DNA of 64,000 nucleotides, from contig NC_057861.1 of NCBI RefSeq assembly GCF_019393635.1, positions 60,806,532-60,870,531 of the forward strand, read 5' to 3'. The DNA comes from Dromiciops gliroides. Its lineage: Eukaryota; Chordata; Mammalia; Microbiotheria; Microbiotheriidae. The translations under genes were made by a program, and so were the position numbers. Shown here in pieces: positions 1-11,622 of the stretch. Within the stretch, counting starts at the first letter, position 1, and each line of letters starts with the position of its first letter. A model generated the notes under the pieces. That model was not told the origin of the DNA and searched no databases. It saw only the letters and a list, made by a program, of their open reading frames with translations.

Positions 1-215
1 TTCTTGAGTTCAAATCTGGTCTCTATTTATTAGTTGTGTGACTCTGAGTAAGTTACTTAATTTTGTTTTCCTTAGTTTCTTCATTTGTAAAAAATGAGCT
101 GGAGAAGGAAATGGCAAACCACCCCAGTATATTTGCCAAGAAAACCCCAACTGGAGTCATGGAGAGTCAGACATGACTGAAAAATGACTGAACAACAACA
201 ACAACAAACAGGAAG
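1..215 (+). repeat. MAR1-type SINE, cut by the window start
   Basis: Contains tagttgtgtgactctgagtaag, then gagctggagaaggaaatggc, tttgccaagaaaacccc and gagtcagacatgactga with an (AAC)n tail. This is the typical 3' half of the marsupial CORE-SINE. Confidence 0.85.
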
Positions 216-528
216 ATGAAGAAAGAATAAATAAGCCATTTGTCATTCCAAACAAAGATTCACTGATCACTTCCTGAGTATTCATGGGTGCCAATATCTA
301 TTCCTGGTTTAAGTGCGTGATTTAGGAGGCTGAACTCTCTCTGAAGACAGTATCTGAACTGAAAGGCATGTTGTTATAAAGTCCACCACACCCTGTCTTT
401 ACTCATATCTTCCATAGGAGATGCAACCCAAACTCTAAAAGTCTTTGTTCTTTGTTGTTTTTTCTTAGTATCTTGGGGCTACAAATGTAGCTGGTTGACA
501 GACTGTCCATATGGTGCCCTTCATTCTT

Positions 529-681
529 TTTTTTTAAATTAATAAAGTATTTTATTTTTTTCCATTACATGTAAAGATAGTTCTCAACCTTTGTTTATAC
601 AAGCTTTACAATTTCAGATTTTTCTCCCTCCCTCCCCTCCCTCCCCCCCTCCCCTAGACAGCAGGTAATCTGATATAGGTG

Positions 682-760
<79 letters not shown>

Positions 761-1361
761 TAATAACATTAATCCTATTTCTGCATTAGTCATGTTATAA
801 GAGAAAAAAAATCAGAGCAATGATGGAAAACCTCAAAATAGAAGAAAAAACAACAGCATCAAAAACAAAAGAAATAGTATGGTTCAATCAGCATCTATAC
901 TCCGCAGTTCTTTTTTTTTTTTTCCTGGATTTGGAGATCCTCTTCCATCACGAGTTCTCTGGAACTCTTCTGTGCCATTGCATTGGTGAGAAGAATATAG
1001 TCCATCACAGTAGATCAACACTCAATGTTGATGTTACTGTGTACAATGTTCTTCTAGTTCTGCTCATCTCACTCATCATCAGCCCACGCAAGACCCTCCA
1101 GGTTTCTCTGAACTCCTCCTGCTCATCATTTCTTACAGCACAATAGTATTCCATTATATTCATATACAACAACTTGTCCAGTCATTCCCCAATGGATGGG
1201 CACCCCCTCGACTTCCAATTCTTTGCCACCACGTAAAGAGCAGCTATAAATGTTTTGTACATGTGGGTCCCTTTCCTCCTTCCATGATCTCTTTGGGAAA
1301 AAGACCCCAAAGTGGTATTGCTGGGTCAAAGGGTATGCACAGCTTTATCGCCCTTTGGGTC
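529..1361 (-). mobile_element. L1 LINE 3' fragment
   Basis: The + strand shows the reverse of the L1 3' UTR and ORF2 end (poly-T, cattacatgtaaag, ccattccccaatggatggg, ctgggtcaaagggtatg). It is flanked by a perfect 12-bp duplication cccttcattctt at 517-528 and 1362-1373. A (TA)n(CA)n tract lies inside. Confidence 0.9.
682..760. repeat. (TA)n(CA)n microsatellite
   Basis: About 29 TA units followed by 10 CA units, inside the 3' UTR of the L1 copy. Confidence 0.95.
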
Positions 1362-1373
1362 CCCTTCATTCTT

Positions 1374-1871
1374 GATTCATGGCTGGCCCTTCTTCTTCCC
1401 CCGTCATAAATCCTTAAGAATGCCATTAATAGAACTTCTTCAGAGTAAATCATAAGGAAATAGAACTGGAAGAAACCTTGGTTCAACCCCTCCATTTTAC
1501 AGATAAGGAAACTAAAGCCAGAGAAAACCTTAGGACTAATGTCCAGCTTATCCAAGCCATCGCTGATCACGAGATGTAGCCTATTTGTGCTCTAAGTGCC
1601 CACGGTTATGGGCACAGTCACTCAGCACTTCCTCTTTGGTTTGGATATCCGTGACACTGATGAAGACCTTGTCTGACATCTTGCTTGTCATCAATACCGG
1701 GACCTGGGAAAGATCAAGGTTTCCTACTGCATCTGGGGCCATCTCCAGTCATCCTGATATATGTCTTGTCACTGGACCTAGATGACTCTGGAGGAGAGAG
1801 TGAGGTTGGTGACCTCGTACAGATCCAATTCACTGCAAGTCCCGAATCACTCCAATGTCATGGTCTTCTTT
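1374..1871. other. No gene seen
   Basis: About 1440-1560 resembles an ancient mammalian repeat (cattttacagataaggaaac). The rest shows no recognisable gene or repeat. Confidence 0.4.
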
Positions 1872-1880
1872 GAGAATGAA

Positions 1881-2054
1881 AGGGGGCGACCAGGTGGTGC
1901 AGTGGATAGAGCACCGGCCCTGGATTCAGGAGGACCTGAGTTCAAATCCGGCCTCAGACGCTTGACACTTACTAGCTGTGTGACCCTGGGCAAGTCACTT
2001 AACCCCCATTGCCCCGCAAAAACAAAAAACAAACAAAAAACAAACAAAAATAAA
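1881..2054 (+). mobile_element. WSINE1-type SINE
   Basis: Full-length head and core with a (CAAAA)n-type tail. The flanking duplication gagaatgaa lies at 1872-1880 and 2055-2063. Confidence 0.92.
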
Positions 2055-2063
2055 GAGAATGAA

Positions 2064-3894
2064 GGACAAACAACAACATCAATACATAGAAGATTTGAAC
2101 AAAATAATCTCATTAGTCACATCTGTCATAAGGAATTGTATAATCTTAGCATGTATATGGGAAAGGTTTGGTCTGAGGGCAGCTTTCAAGGATGTATTTT
2201 ACTCCACTGAGTCAAATGTTTTTAAAAAATCAACCATAGATACTCTTAGATTTTATGTCCTCCACATCACTCAGTTGCATGAACATAAAGATATGTCACC
2301 ATAAAGATGGGATCTACCATTGAGGGTATTTGCCTGCAAATCATGTAGCACTATAATCTTATGTGAGGAGTGACCTGAGATATGGTGGGAATTGCAAGGA
2401 ATGTACTCATCTCACACCAAAAATCAGTTGGGGCTGAGAGAACTCCCACTGAGGAAAAGAAATGTTAGAAAAAGACAGATTTTACCTGTTTGATTTATTG
2501 ACTGGGTGAAACTGTGGGCCTGACTCACACAAAAGCTAAAATATCCCCAGGCATGGGCTAGCTGTAAATATTTCCTGGAGGGAAGAAGGATCCTAGCAAC
2601 CTGGCCACAGATGACATTAGCATCTGGGAGGTGGGGCATGAGGTGGTAGCTTCAGAATCAGAGAAGTATTCCAGCTGGGATGTAACCTTACGAATGTGAG
2701 TTTTCTGGGGGAGGAGTGTTCCCTCTCTCTCTGATGACATGGTATCTGTGGGAAATTGTGCTCCTTATGCACATAGGTGTCTTTTCCTTATTGGTTATTT
2801 TGTTACTCTGCTTAAGTGTCTTTTGTTTTGAATAAATGCATAATCTGATTTCATCTGGCAAAAGAGGACATCATATGGAAGCTCATGAGCTGTGTATTTC
2901 ATTAGATGCTGATCCAAAGAAAACCAGGAACTTGGGTATAGTTTGATTTGGGGGGGTATAGACTTAAAAGAATTGCATTATATTGTTTTGGTCTGGCAAA
3001 AACAGGTTCATGACTTGTGGATATGAATAGATGCTGACCCACAAGATACCTTGAGGCTGGTTTTCGTTTTTAGTGGAGAAGCAACCAGGCTATATTTGGA
3101 ATCGAGAAGTTGGAAAAAATTTGGATGGGTTGCAGTTGAGCAATTATGCAATGGTTTTAGTGATCTCAGACTTCTCACTTCTTCAAAAGTTCATGACGAC
3201 AATACCAGTATTCTCATGGGAATGCTATGTGACTGCATCTTAAGAAAGCTTTTTCTCACCGATTTCACTAAGTCCCTGGGGCCTGTGGGAGAGGATCCTG
3301 GAGTACAAAGTTTTTTTTTTCCCTTCCAGCTGTGAGTCCTTTGATAAATCTAATGGTCCCAGGAGCAAAATCACAAGAAGTGTTTCCATCATTCTGAGCT
3401 CCCCAAGGAGAGGTTGTTTGTAGTGAGCAGAGTCTCTCTGGGACAGAATTGTTTCGGGCTCTTCCTAAGAACCATAAAATGAGTCTTAATTTCTACACTC
3501 TGCCCACCTATCCCAAGTAAACCAACAGTTCTCTCAGGAGGAGAGGTTGAGGGGGGAAACAGACGGTACCCTTGACATTCTCCTTTCAAAGGTAAGCCTG
3601 GGGAAACTGACCTAGTTAATTCCTGAATGATGACATGATTTATGAAGGGCCCTATGTGCCCTTTAAGTAAAGACCTGACAACCCAATAACAAAGGAACCA
3701 AAGCATCCAATGGGCTGTCAGACCTTTACTCTCACAGAGGTGAGGGTCCCAAGCTCACTCTCTGTCTGGGCACCCTTAGACAAATTCTGCTCTTACCTTC
3801 TCAAGGGTATTTCTGAGGTCCAGGGAAAAATGCTTCCTGGTGTAGTCTTGATTCAACCAGTTCAGAGAAAAAAAGCAGAAGCTCATAGGAATAT
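2064..3894. other. Unassigned non-coding stretch with an internal duplication
   Basis: No gene or known repeat was recognised. Two copies of a degenerate segment (tctggcaaaa ... tagatgctgaycca) start near 2854 and 2992. An AATAAA lies at about 2830. Confidence 0.35.
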
Positions 3895-4065
3895 GGGATT
3901 TATATCTGGAATGGGACCTCACAGCACATATAGCACAACTTTATCATTGTTTTTTTCAGAGAGATAAATTGAAGTCCAAAGAGGGGGAAGTGACTTGTCC
4001 AAGGTTATACAACTAATGAGTAGCAGATCTGGGATTTGAACTCACATTCTACTGCATAATAGGTC
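3895..4065 (+). repeat. Ancient mammalian repeat, MIR-like reverse end
   Basis: Contains gggacctcacag, an aactgaa-type core, gtgacttgtccaaggt and gatttgaactcacat in the usual order. The family was not resolved. Confidence 0.5.
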
Positions 4066-4189
4066 AAGCCAAAACAAAACACAGGCATAAAAAAGAAAAA
4101 AAAAAACCTGTCCACGCCTTAGGTTGCATGATGGTCATGAAATGGTGTTTTTCCCGTGACACCAATATTCTCTCCTTCCCATGTCTTCA

Positions 4190-4521
4190 TTTTTTTATTT
4201 ATTTCCAAGTGTTTTTCACTGACTGTCCCTCATATATGGAATACTCTGCATCATCATCCCTGCCTTCTAGCTTCCCCTGGCTACCCTCAGGTCTCAGTTA
4301 GAGTCTTCCCTTTGCAAGAGGCCTTTCTCTGTCCTCCTTAATCTTAGTGCCTTTGATTTATCTGGCCTAGATCTCATCCCACCATTATTTGTGTGTTCTC
4401 CTCTTCCATTAGACTGTGAGCTCCCTAAGGGCAGGGACTCCCCCCCCCCATACTTCCGTATACTCCCAGGGTTTTAGCACAATTCCTGTAACATAGTAGG
4501 TGCTTGATATATTCTAGTTGA
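4190..4521 (+). mobile_element. L2 LINE 3' end
   Basis: Shows the L2 3' signature: tggaatactct, aagaggcctttct, ttagactgtgagctccctaa, gggcagggact and catagtaggtgcttga. Confidence 0.8.
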
Positions 4522-4529
4522 CTATTTCC

Positions 4530-4765
4530 CAGATAGAGTGCCAGATTTGGAATAATTAGACCTAGGTTCAAGTCCCAGGTTTTTTTCACTGACTAGCTGT
4601 GGAACTGACTATCCCTTAACTATTTGAACCTCAATTTTCTCATCGTAACAGGAGGACAATGGATACTTATACTACCTGCCTAGAGAGGTGTGGGTTTCAA
4701 ATGAGATATTCAAGGTGCTTTGTAAATCTTAAGCACTATAGAAATGAATTATTAGCACAGCAACT
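4530..4765 (+). repeat. MIR-type SINE
   Basis: Diverged tRNA/CORE-like body (cctaggttcaagtccc, ctagctgtgg) and a tail region with gtgctttgtaaatcttaag. Confidence 0.65.
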
Positions 4766-4854
4766 ACTAATGTAAACCTGGAAGGCTGGCTAATTCCTGT
4801 ACTCATTTTTTTCCCTTTTAGGGAGGTATAGTTTCCATTTGGGTCTAGCTGTCC

Positions 4855-4960
4855 CTCCCTTTGGCCCCTTAGAGCAAGGAAGACCTGGGTTCACATTCCA
4901 TCCACCTCTGATACATACTGGCTGTGTGACCCTGGACAAGACATCCAACTTTTTTCAGTG
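4855..4960 (+). repeat. MIR-type fragment
   Basis: gacctgggttcacattc followed by actggctgtgtgaccctgg. Confidence 0.6.
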
Positions 4961-5599
4961 TTCTAGGCAATACTGTACGACTAGTTTCCAGAGCAAGTGT
5001 TTTGGCAAAATTCTTCATTGGGACCAACAGATTCTTAGTCTAGCGCTATCTCTATCTCTATGGTCTCAATAACAGCATTGTACCCCACTTGTCCTATTAT
5101 TCATGACTAAAAGAGACTGAGTTCAAAGGATTTCTTCAGACTCTCTAATCTGTCAGCAGCAAGTATAGATAATGCCCCACTCCCATCTACAACCCACCTT
5201 TCCCCCCCCACACTGAGAATCTACTAGTAATAAGCACTTGCATTTTTCTAGTCGCTATTGCTTAGTAATCCTTTACTCCCTCCCAAAAAAAAATCCTAGT
5301 CACTCCATAATCACTACATCTTGAAAGTCAATGAAAAGTTTCACCATCGAAAAAGAGAAACTGAGGCACAGACAGGTAAGATCTTGCCTCTAGCCACCCA
5401 AATTTGCCAAGAGGGAGCTTCCTGTTGCTGAATCCAAAAGAGGTCTACTTATCTCCAGAAGGAATAAAGTTGACCTATCCCTATCTTCCCCTTATTCTGC
5501 AGTTGGAATAGACAGCTTTTGCCCATGGGCCATTCAGTACCAGGAAAATCCCCTCATTTCTAGTCTAGTCCACATTGTAGTGTGGAAGCCCTCTCTATT

Positions 5600-5735
5600 T
5601 TAGAGTGGGGGGGACCTGGGTTTGAATCCTAGCTTTGGCTCTACTAGCTGTGTGACCTTGGGCAAGTCACTTCATGCTCTGAGTCTCAATTTCCTCTCCT
5701 GTAAAACAGGGATAGTAATACATTCTACTTGCTTG
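5600..5735 (+). repeat. MIR-type SINE
   Basis: gacctgggtttgaatcc, tagctgtgtgaccttgggc, then the tttcctctcctgtaaaa tail region. Confidence 0.7.
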
Positions 5736-5936
5736 ATCATTTTAGTTGCCTTTTCCTGAACTCTTCTTCCATTTCATTCTTTCTGTCCTTAGATAGGATG
5801 ACCAGACTTGGTCGACCATAGTCCAGATGTGGATTCCACTATGCTTTTGTACAGGGGGGAGAAAGAATAATTTTTGCGTTTTTCCTAAGAGTTTATTGAG
5901 CTGATAGGAATGAAGGCTAGACCATCTTTGAATTTC

Positions 5937-6204
5937 AATATTGTTGTTTAGTTGTTTTTTTTCCGTCATGTTGGACTTTTTGTGAGCCCCTTTAGGGTTT
6001 TCTTGGCAAGAGATACTGGAGTGGTTTTGCCATTGCCTTCCCCAGCTCATTTTACAGATGAGGAAACTGAGGCAAATAGGGTGAAGTGACTTTCCCAGGG
6101 TCACAGAGCTAGTAAGTGTCTGAGGCTAAATTTGAACTCAGGAAGATGTCTTCCTGACTTCTGGGACAGTCACTCTATGCACTATGGTGCCACCTAGCTG
6201 CCTC
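5937..6204 (-). mobile_element. MAR1-type SINE
   Basis: Reverse of the full MAR1 body, from gttgtttagttg and gttttcttggcaagagatac to ccacctagctgcctc. Confidence 0.85.
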
Positions 6205-6519
6205 TTTCTTTCCTACATCATTACTGATATCTGGGAAGTCCATCATACTAGAATTAGTATGTGTTATTTTCCCTACTGGCCTTTCTTACCTTAGTACTGG
6301 GTGAATCTTATCTATCAATTTTCAGCCCAGTGACACCAGGCCCATGAGATCTTTTTGAAGGTTATACCTGCAGGCTCAACTTTTCATTCATAAAGGGAAC
6401 TTCGGTTTCTCTTTGAAAAACTGGAAATTTGCTACTTCTTCCAGATCTATTTTAAAAAAATTAAATAAAAAACACCTAATGCCATTCCTGGGCAATCAAA
6501 TTTATACCATGATGTACAA

Positions 6520-6825
6520 TGGATGCCTCCTCTCCCTCACTGTGCAATAGTAATAACTTCTCAGCTCCTTGCAATCTGGATTCTGGCCCAACTGTGTGAG
6601 GGAAACATTCTTTTTAAGGTTATCAGTGATCTTCTAATTGCCAATGTGTTTTATCTGTCCTTCTTGGCCTCGTCTGCAGCTTTTGCTCCAGTTGGTCACG
6701 CAGTCTCCCCTGATAACCTTTTCCTTTGGCTTCTGTGTCACTGCTCTGCTGTCCTCCCACCTGTTTGTCTGCTCCTTCTTGGCCTCCTTTGCTGGGTCAT
6801 CATCTATCTCCCTTCCCCTTAGCCG
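6520..6825 (+). mobile_element. L2 LINE reverse-transcriptase fragment
   Basis: Decayed copy of the conserved L2 polymerase region (tgatcttctaattgcc ... tcctttgctgggtcatcatc). A 99-codon open stretch here is a remnant, not a gene. Confidence 0.65.
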
Positions 6826-6827
6826 CT

Positions 6828-7005
6828 AGAAGCAGCTGGGAGCATTGACAGACCTGAACCCAAGTCCTGCTACCAACACTGACCTTGGGCAAGTCACAAA
6901 ACCCCTTGCTTTCATTCTCACTTTCATCATCTGCAAAATGAGGACAATAATAGCTGTTAAGAGCATCAAATTAGAAAATACATATAAGGTATTTTGCAAA
7001 CTCCT
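6828..7005 (+). repeat. MIR-type SINE
   Basis: gacctgaacccaagtcc, gaccttgggcaagtcaca and catctgcaaaatgaggac. Confidence 0.6.
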
Positions 7006-7035
7006 CGTTTTCTTTCTTTTCTCTCTCCTCCCCCC

Positions 7036-7164
7036 TTGAGTCAATCAGGGTTAAGTGACTTGCCCAGGGTCACATCGCCAGTAAGTGTCTGAGGTCAGAT
7101 TTGAACTCAGGCCCTCCTGACTCCAGAACTGGTACTCTATCCACTGTGCCACCTAGCAACCCCC
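7036..7164 (-). mobile_element. WSINE1-type SINE
   Basis: Reverse body gggttaagtgacttgccc ... gtgccacctagcaacccc. Confidence 0.85.
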
Positions 7165-7344
7165 TTTGTCTTCTTTATTCCATTTTCTCTTGGAAATTTA
7201 TCAGCACTCTTGGGTTCAAGGATCACTCTGTGCTTCCACATGTGTGTCCCCCTCCTATTGACCCAAATCATTGCTCTTGCCTATACTACCATATTAACCT
7301 CCTAATTTGTCTTTTTTTTTTTGCTTCTAGCTTCCCATCTTTCT

Positions 7345-7509
7345 TTTTTTTTTAATTAAAAAATTTTTTTTAGTGCAATGAGGGTTAAGTGACTTGCCCA
7401 GGGTCACACAGCTAATGTCAAGTGTCTGAGGTCAGATTTGAACTCAGGTCCTCCTGAATCCAAGGCCAGTGCTTCATCACTATGCCACCTAGCTGCCGCC
7501 CCCCCCCCA
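7345..7509 (-). mobile_element. WSINE1-type SINE inserted in L2
   Basis: Reverse SINE flanked by the duplication cttcccatctttct (7331-7344) and cttcccagctttct (7510-7523), one mismatch. Confidence 0.9.
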
Positions 7510-7954
7510 CTTCCCAGCTTTCTAATCCATTCTTCATATAGTTGCCAAAATCGTTTTCTTAAGGCCCAGGTCTGGTCATCTCTACCCCTCTTTCAAAAGT
7601 CTTTGATAGCGCCTCATTGCCTAAACATAAAACAAAGTAGAATTTCCCTAGTCTGTCACTTAAGAGCTCTGACAGTCTGTAGGTTCTCACTTACCTTTCC
7701 AGCATTTTTCATGCTGCTCCCCCTTACAAGCTCAACGTTCCAGCCAAACTGTATGACTTGTCTTCCCCCAATTAATTTCTCCATCTCTAGCCTCTCTCTG
7801 TACATGAACAAAAACTGTTCCCTAGCTTGCAATGCCCTCCCTCCTCATCTTGGCTTCTCAGAATCCATGTCTTCCTTCAAGGTTTAACTCAGTGGCTGCT
7901 TCCCCTATCTGACTGCTAAGTGCTCTTTCCCTTCTTAATTTTCCTTGTGTGGTA

Positions 7955-8108
7955 CTTTTTTTTGTTTGTTTGTGGGGCAATGGGGGTTAAGTGACTTGTC
8001 CAGGGTCATACAGCTAGTAAGTGTCAAGTGTCTGAAGCCGGATTTGAACTCCGGTCCTCCTGAATCCAAGGCCGGTGCTTTATCTACTGTACCATCTAGC
8101 TGCCTCAT
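7955..8108 (-). mobile_element. WSINE1-type SINE inserted in L2
   Basis: Reverse SINE flanked by tgtgtggta-like duplications near 7946-7954 and 8109-8117. Confidence 0.88.
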
Positions 8109-8499
8109 CGTGTGGTAGTTATCGATTTATAGTTATGCTGCTCTATGATCCCCAATGCCGCCCCCTCCCCCCCCAGAATGAAAGCTTCGGGAGGCAGGGA
8201 CAGATCCCTTTTGTTTTTTGTATCCCAGCACAACATCCAGCACCAATAACCACAGTGTTCCATGCTGCATGGTAGAGAGAAGAGAGAAGCAAACTATTAT
8301 GTCAAGTCTGTAGGGGAAGGGAACATTACTAACTGGGGGAGAGGGGCCACCAGAGAAGTCTTCCTGGAGGCTATAGCTGTTGGGTTTGGCTTTGAAGCAT
8401 GTCTAGGAGTTCTGTAGCCTGAAATCAGGAGGGAACAGCTTAATCAAAGTCACAGAGGCAGGAGAAACCCTCCGGTGTTGGGGGACTAGAGTGTTGTTC

Positions 8500-8665
8500 A
8501 GTTTAGCTGAATAATAACAAGACCTGACATTTATAGAACACGGTGAGACTGTCAGAATACTTTAGATCCTTTGACCTTCACAATAATCCTGAGAGGCAGG
8601 TGCCAGTTTTACGTCTGAGATAGTTGAGTTTCAGAGAGATTAAGAGATTGTCTCAGGATTGCACA
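8500..8665 (-). repeat. MIR-type SINE
   Basis: Reverse MIR text: tttagatcctttgacc, cacaataatcctgagag, then gagagattaagagattg. Confidence 0.55.
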
Positions 8666-8698
8666 ACCGCTAGCATTAAAAATTTGCCAATTAACTTT

Positions 8699-8852
8699 GG
8701 GCTGCTAGGTGGCACAGTGGATGGAGCGCCGATCCTGGAGTCAGTAGGACCCAAGTTCAAATCTGGCCTCAGACACTTGCCACTTACTAGTTGTGTGACC
8801 CTGGGTAAGTCACTTAAGCCTGATTGCCCCACAAAGAAAAAACAAAAAAGAA
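8699..8852 (+). mobile_element. WSINE1-type SINE
   Basis: ggctgctaggtggcacagtgg head, tagttgtgtgaccctggg core and a mixed A-rich tail. Confidence 0.88.
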
Positions 8853-9094
8853 AATTTATTGCTTGGCTCCCAGTCAGAGCTGGCTCTTAGACACCCCTAT
8901 TTGAATGTCAGTCAAAGTAGTTCCAGAAGCTTTAGGGAGACAGGGAAGAATTTTGATGGAAGAGGAGTGATATGGCCAGAATCTATGCATAAGAAAGATT
9001 GTCTTTGGCAGTAGTATAAAAGATTGGAGGGGTTGACAGCAGAGGCAGCTGGACCTGTGAGGAGACTATTGCAAAAGTCCAGGTCAGAGGGTCA

Positions 9095-9259
9095 GGAAGG
9101 TCAGGTACAGGTGGAGGCACATGGCAGGCACCTGATAGGATGTGAGCGATGACCAAGAGGGAAGTCAGGGAACGTCAAAGTTAGAATCTTGGTCCCCAGG
9201 TGAAAGGTGGTGGCTGGAATGGGAGACTCAATGTGGTCAGGAAGGGAGGCATCTTGGGA

Positions 9260-9275
<16 letters not shown>
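9095..9275 (+). repeat. Direct-repeat copy A of a roughly 150-bp segment
   Basis: The segment holding ttagaatcttggtccccagg and gtgaaaggtggtggctggaa recurs about 1,258 bp downstream at 10355-10515. Both copies run into a (GA)n tract. Confidence 0.8.

Positions 9276-9327
<52 letters not shown>
9262..9327. repeat. (GA)n microsatellite
   Basis: More than 30 uninterrupted GA units. Confidence 0.95.
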
Positions 9328-9330
<3 letters not shown>

Positions 9331-9529
9331 TAATGAGTTTAGATTAGGGCATGTTGGGTTTGAGATGCTGGGGGCACATCCAGAGAGAGATGGTCCTAAG
9401 GTAGCCAGAGATATGGGTCTAGAAGTCAGACAGAAGGTCAGGACTGGAGATTTAGATTTGGGAGTCATTTATATAGATATAGTAGCTGCAGACATGGAAC
9501 TGAACAAGGTCACCAAAGGAGAGAAGTAA

Positions 9530-9775
9530 GGAAACAATTATTAAGTGTCTGCTAGACTGAGCACTTTACAAATATTATCTCATTTGATCCTCACAACAGC
9601 TCTGGGGAGGTAGGTGCTATTATTATCTCCATTTTGAAGTTGAGAAAATTGAGGTAAATGGTGTTGACTTGCCCAGGATCACAAAACTAATAGATATTGG
9701 AGGCCAGATTTGAATTCAGGTCAACCTGACTCCATTCCCCTAGCTCTATCCAATGGGCCACCTAGATGCCTCTAG
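9530..9775 (-). repeat. MIR-type SINE inside L2
   Basis: Reverse MIR: gagcactttacaaatattat, tcctcacaacagctctgggg, ttgacttgcccaggatcac, ccacctagatgcctc. Confidence 0.75.
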
Positions 9776-10354
9776 AATAGATAAAGAAAAGAGGAGAGAG
9801 CCACAGATAGACCTTTGGGAAATACTCAATTTAAAGGATCTCAAAGAGAAGGAAGAGGCATTAAAAGATACAGGAGGTAGGAGGAGAACCGGAAGGGTCT
9901 TTCTGAAGCCAAAAAAAAAAAAAAAGAGAGAGAGAGAGAGACAACAGAAAGTTCTCCATTGACAGCTTCCTGTCAAGAGTGTTGAGAACCATAGGAAATC
10001 AAGAAGGATGAGGACTGGGTAAAAAGTCACTGAATGGTATGACTGGGATGCTGGTCATTGGTGACCTTAGGAGGGCAAACCGAATTATGCTAGGGGGCAG
10101 AAGTCCAGTTATGAAAGTCTGAATGGTGAGGAAGTAGAGGGAGCCCGTGGAGAAAACGTTTGTCAAAATTGCTGAAATGGTCCAACAGCTGGATTGGATA
10201 GGAAAACCAGAGGAGGGTTTAAATTTTTTTTTAAAGGATTGGAAAAACTTAAGTGTGTTTAATTAGTCATCTAGGAAGGAATTCTCCCCAATATGTCTCC
10301 AACCATTTTCCCATTCTGATTTCTCATTCTCTCATTCATACACATGGTTGGCAG

Positions 10355-10511
10355 CTGAGGGAAGAGGTAGAGGTAGAATCAACAGGCTCCTGATGGGATG
10401 TGAGTGATGACCAAGAAGGAAGTATGGGAAAGTCAGAGTTAGAATCTTGGTCCCCAGGTGAAAGGTGGTGGCTGGAATGAGGGACACAATGTAGTCAGGA
10501 AGGGAGGAAGC

Positions 10512-10515
<4 letters not shown>
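10355..10515 (+). repeat. Direct-repeat copy B of the roughly 150-bp segment
   Basis: Close to 90% like 9095-9275 by eye, again ending at a (GA)n tract. Confidence 0.8.
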
Positions 10516-10557
<42 letters not shown>

Positions 10558-10647
10558 CAGAGAGAGACAGAGAGAGACAGACAGACAGACAGAGATAGAG
10601 ACAGAGAAAGACAGAGACAGAGAGAGACAGAGAGAGACACAGAGAGA

Positions 10648-10696
<49 letters not shown>

Positions 10697-10714
10697 ACAG
10701 AGAGAGAGACTGAC
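10511..10714. repeat. Compound (GA)n / (CAGA)n / (CA)n microsatellite
   Basis: About 200 bp of GA, CAGA and CA units. Long serine/leucine/cysteine open frames on the - strand come from this tract. Confidence 0.95.
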
Positions 10715-10779
10715 TGAGATTCCATGTGGTTCCAGCCACCCTGGAATACATTCACTCTTCATCTCTGACTCAGAATCCT

Positions 10780-11213
10780 GAGATCACAAATTTAGAATTG
10801 GGAGAGAACTGAGAGGCCATTTAGTCCAAACTCCTCTTCTTATAGATGAGATGGTGGCCCAATGGATGGAGCACTGGCCTTGGAATAAAAAAGAGCTGAG
10901 TTCAAATCTCTCAGACACTTAATAGCTATGTGATCTTGAGCAAGTCACTTAACCTCTGTCTACCTCAGCTTCTTCAACTGTAAAATGGTAACTGTATCTA
11001 TTTTCCAGAATTGTTGTAAGGATTAAGCAAGACAGTTTTTGTGAGGTGCTTAGCATAGTACAGGACACACAGTAGTTGAGTAATAAATGCTTGTTTCTTA
11101 CAGATGAAAAAAACTGAGGCTTTGAGAAGTTGTAACTTACACAATGTTACACAGCTAGCAGGTATGAAACCCTGGCTTCACATCCAGGTCTCCTGACTCT
11201 CAGTCCTTTGATC
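10780..11213 (+). repeat. Ancient repeat split by a MON1/MIR-type SINE
   Basis: gagaggccatttagtcca at 10808 runs to cttatagatga and resumes after the SINE with cttacagatga, cacagctagcaggtatg and ctcctgactctcagtcc. Confidence 0.6.
10853..11101 (+). mobile_element. MON1/MIR-type CORE-SINE
   Basis: Full-length: tggcccaatggatggagcac, gagcaagtcacttaacc, aataaatgcttgttt. The site duplication cttcttatagatga-like sits before it and ttcttacagatga after it. Confidence 0.7.
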
Positions 11214-11381
11214 TTTCTATGTCATTTGGCTTTTTCTCAAATACAGAGGCTGCCAATCAGAGCTGAAACAACAAGAGTGTGGGTGGAGAATGTAGCTCAG
11301 TTAGATGCCTCACAGCCAACCATATATACATAAGAAAGGTGTGACTGTAGGCCAGGCAGGTGGAAACCATTGTTTTGCTCT

Positions 11382-11622
11382 TTGTTGTTGATGTTGCTGT
11401 CCTGTCAACTCCTGACCCTATTTGGGTTTTTCCTGGCAGAGATACTAGAGTGCTTTGCCATTTTCTTCTTCAACTCATTTTATAGTTAAGGAAACCGAGG
11501 CAAAAAGGGTGAAGTGACTTGCCTAGGATCACACAGCTAAGTGTCTGAGACCAGATTTGAACTCAGGTCCTCTTGTGAGTCCACGCTTGGCACTCTATCC
11601 ACTATGCCACCTAGTTTCCTTT
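11382..11622 (-). mobile_element. MAR1-type SINE
   Basis: Reverse MAR1: ccctatttgggtttttcctgg, gagatactagagtgctttgc, ccactatgccacctag. Confidence 0.8.

Larger units (their letters stand above)
7165..8255 (+). mobile_element. L2 LINE 3' part split by two SINEs
   Basis: L2 text runs 7165-7330, 7510-7954 and 8109-8255 (cctccctcctcatcttggc, ttccttcaaggtttaactc, gaggcagggacagat). SINEs at 7345-7509 and 7955-8108 interrupt it. Confidence 0.7.
8890..10210 (-). mobile_element. L2 LINE, long antisense copy split by a MIR
   Basis: Antisense L2 text: gactattgcaaaagtccagg near 9064, catgttgggtttgagatgct near 9351, gatttgggagtcatttata near 9455. It resumes after the MIR with gagagagccacagatag and gatgaggactgggtaaaaa. 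Long open frames here are L2 and simple-repeat shadows. Confidence 0.65.

Noticed and set aside
820-1146. 108-codon open frame near the start
   Set aside because: It lies on the antisense strand of an L1 3' UTR; L1 copies at 32.7 and 42.1 kb give similar accidental frames.
1883-1960. tRNA-like heads of the SINEs considered as tRNA genes
   Set aside because: They are SINE heads repeated two dozen times, with no intact cloverleaf and with site duplications at the borders.
9200-9529. Long open frames across GA/CT tracts (also 10332-10762, 13441-13786, 18767-19045)
   Set aside because: They read only through simple repeats and give serine/leucine or arginine/glutamate runs; not genes.
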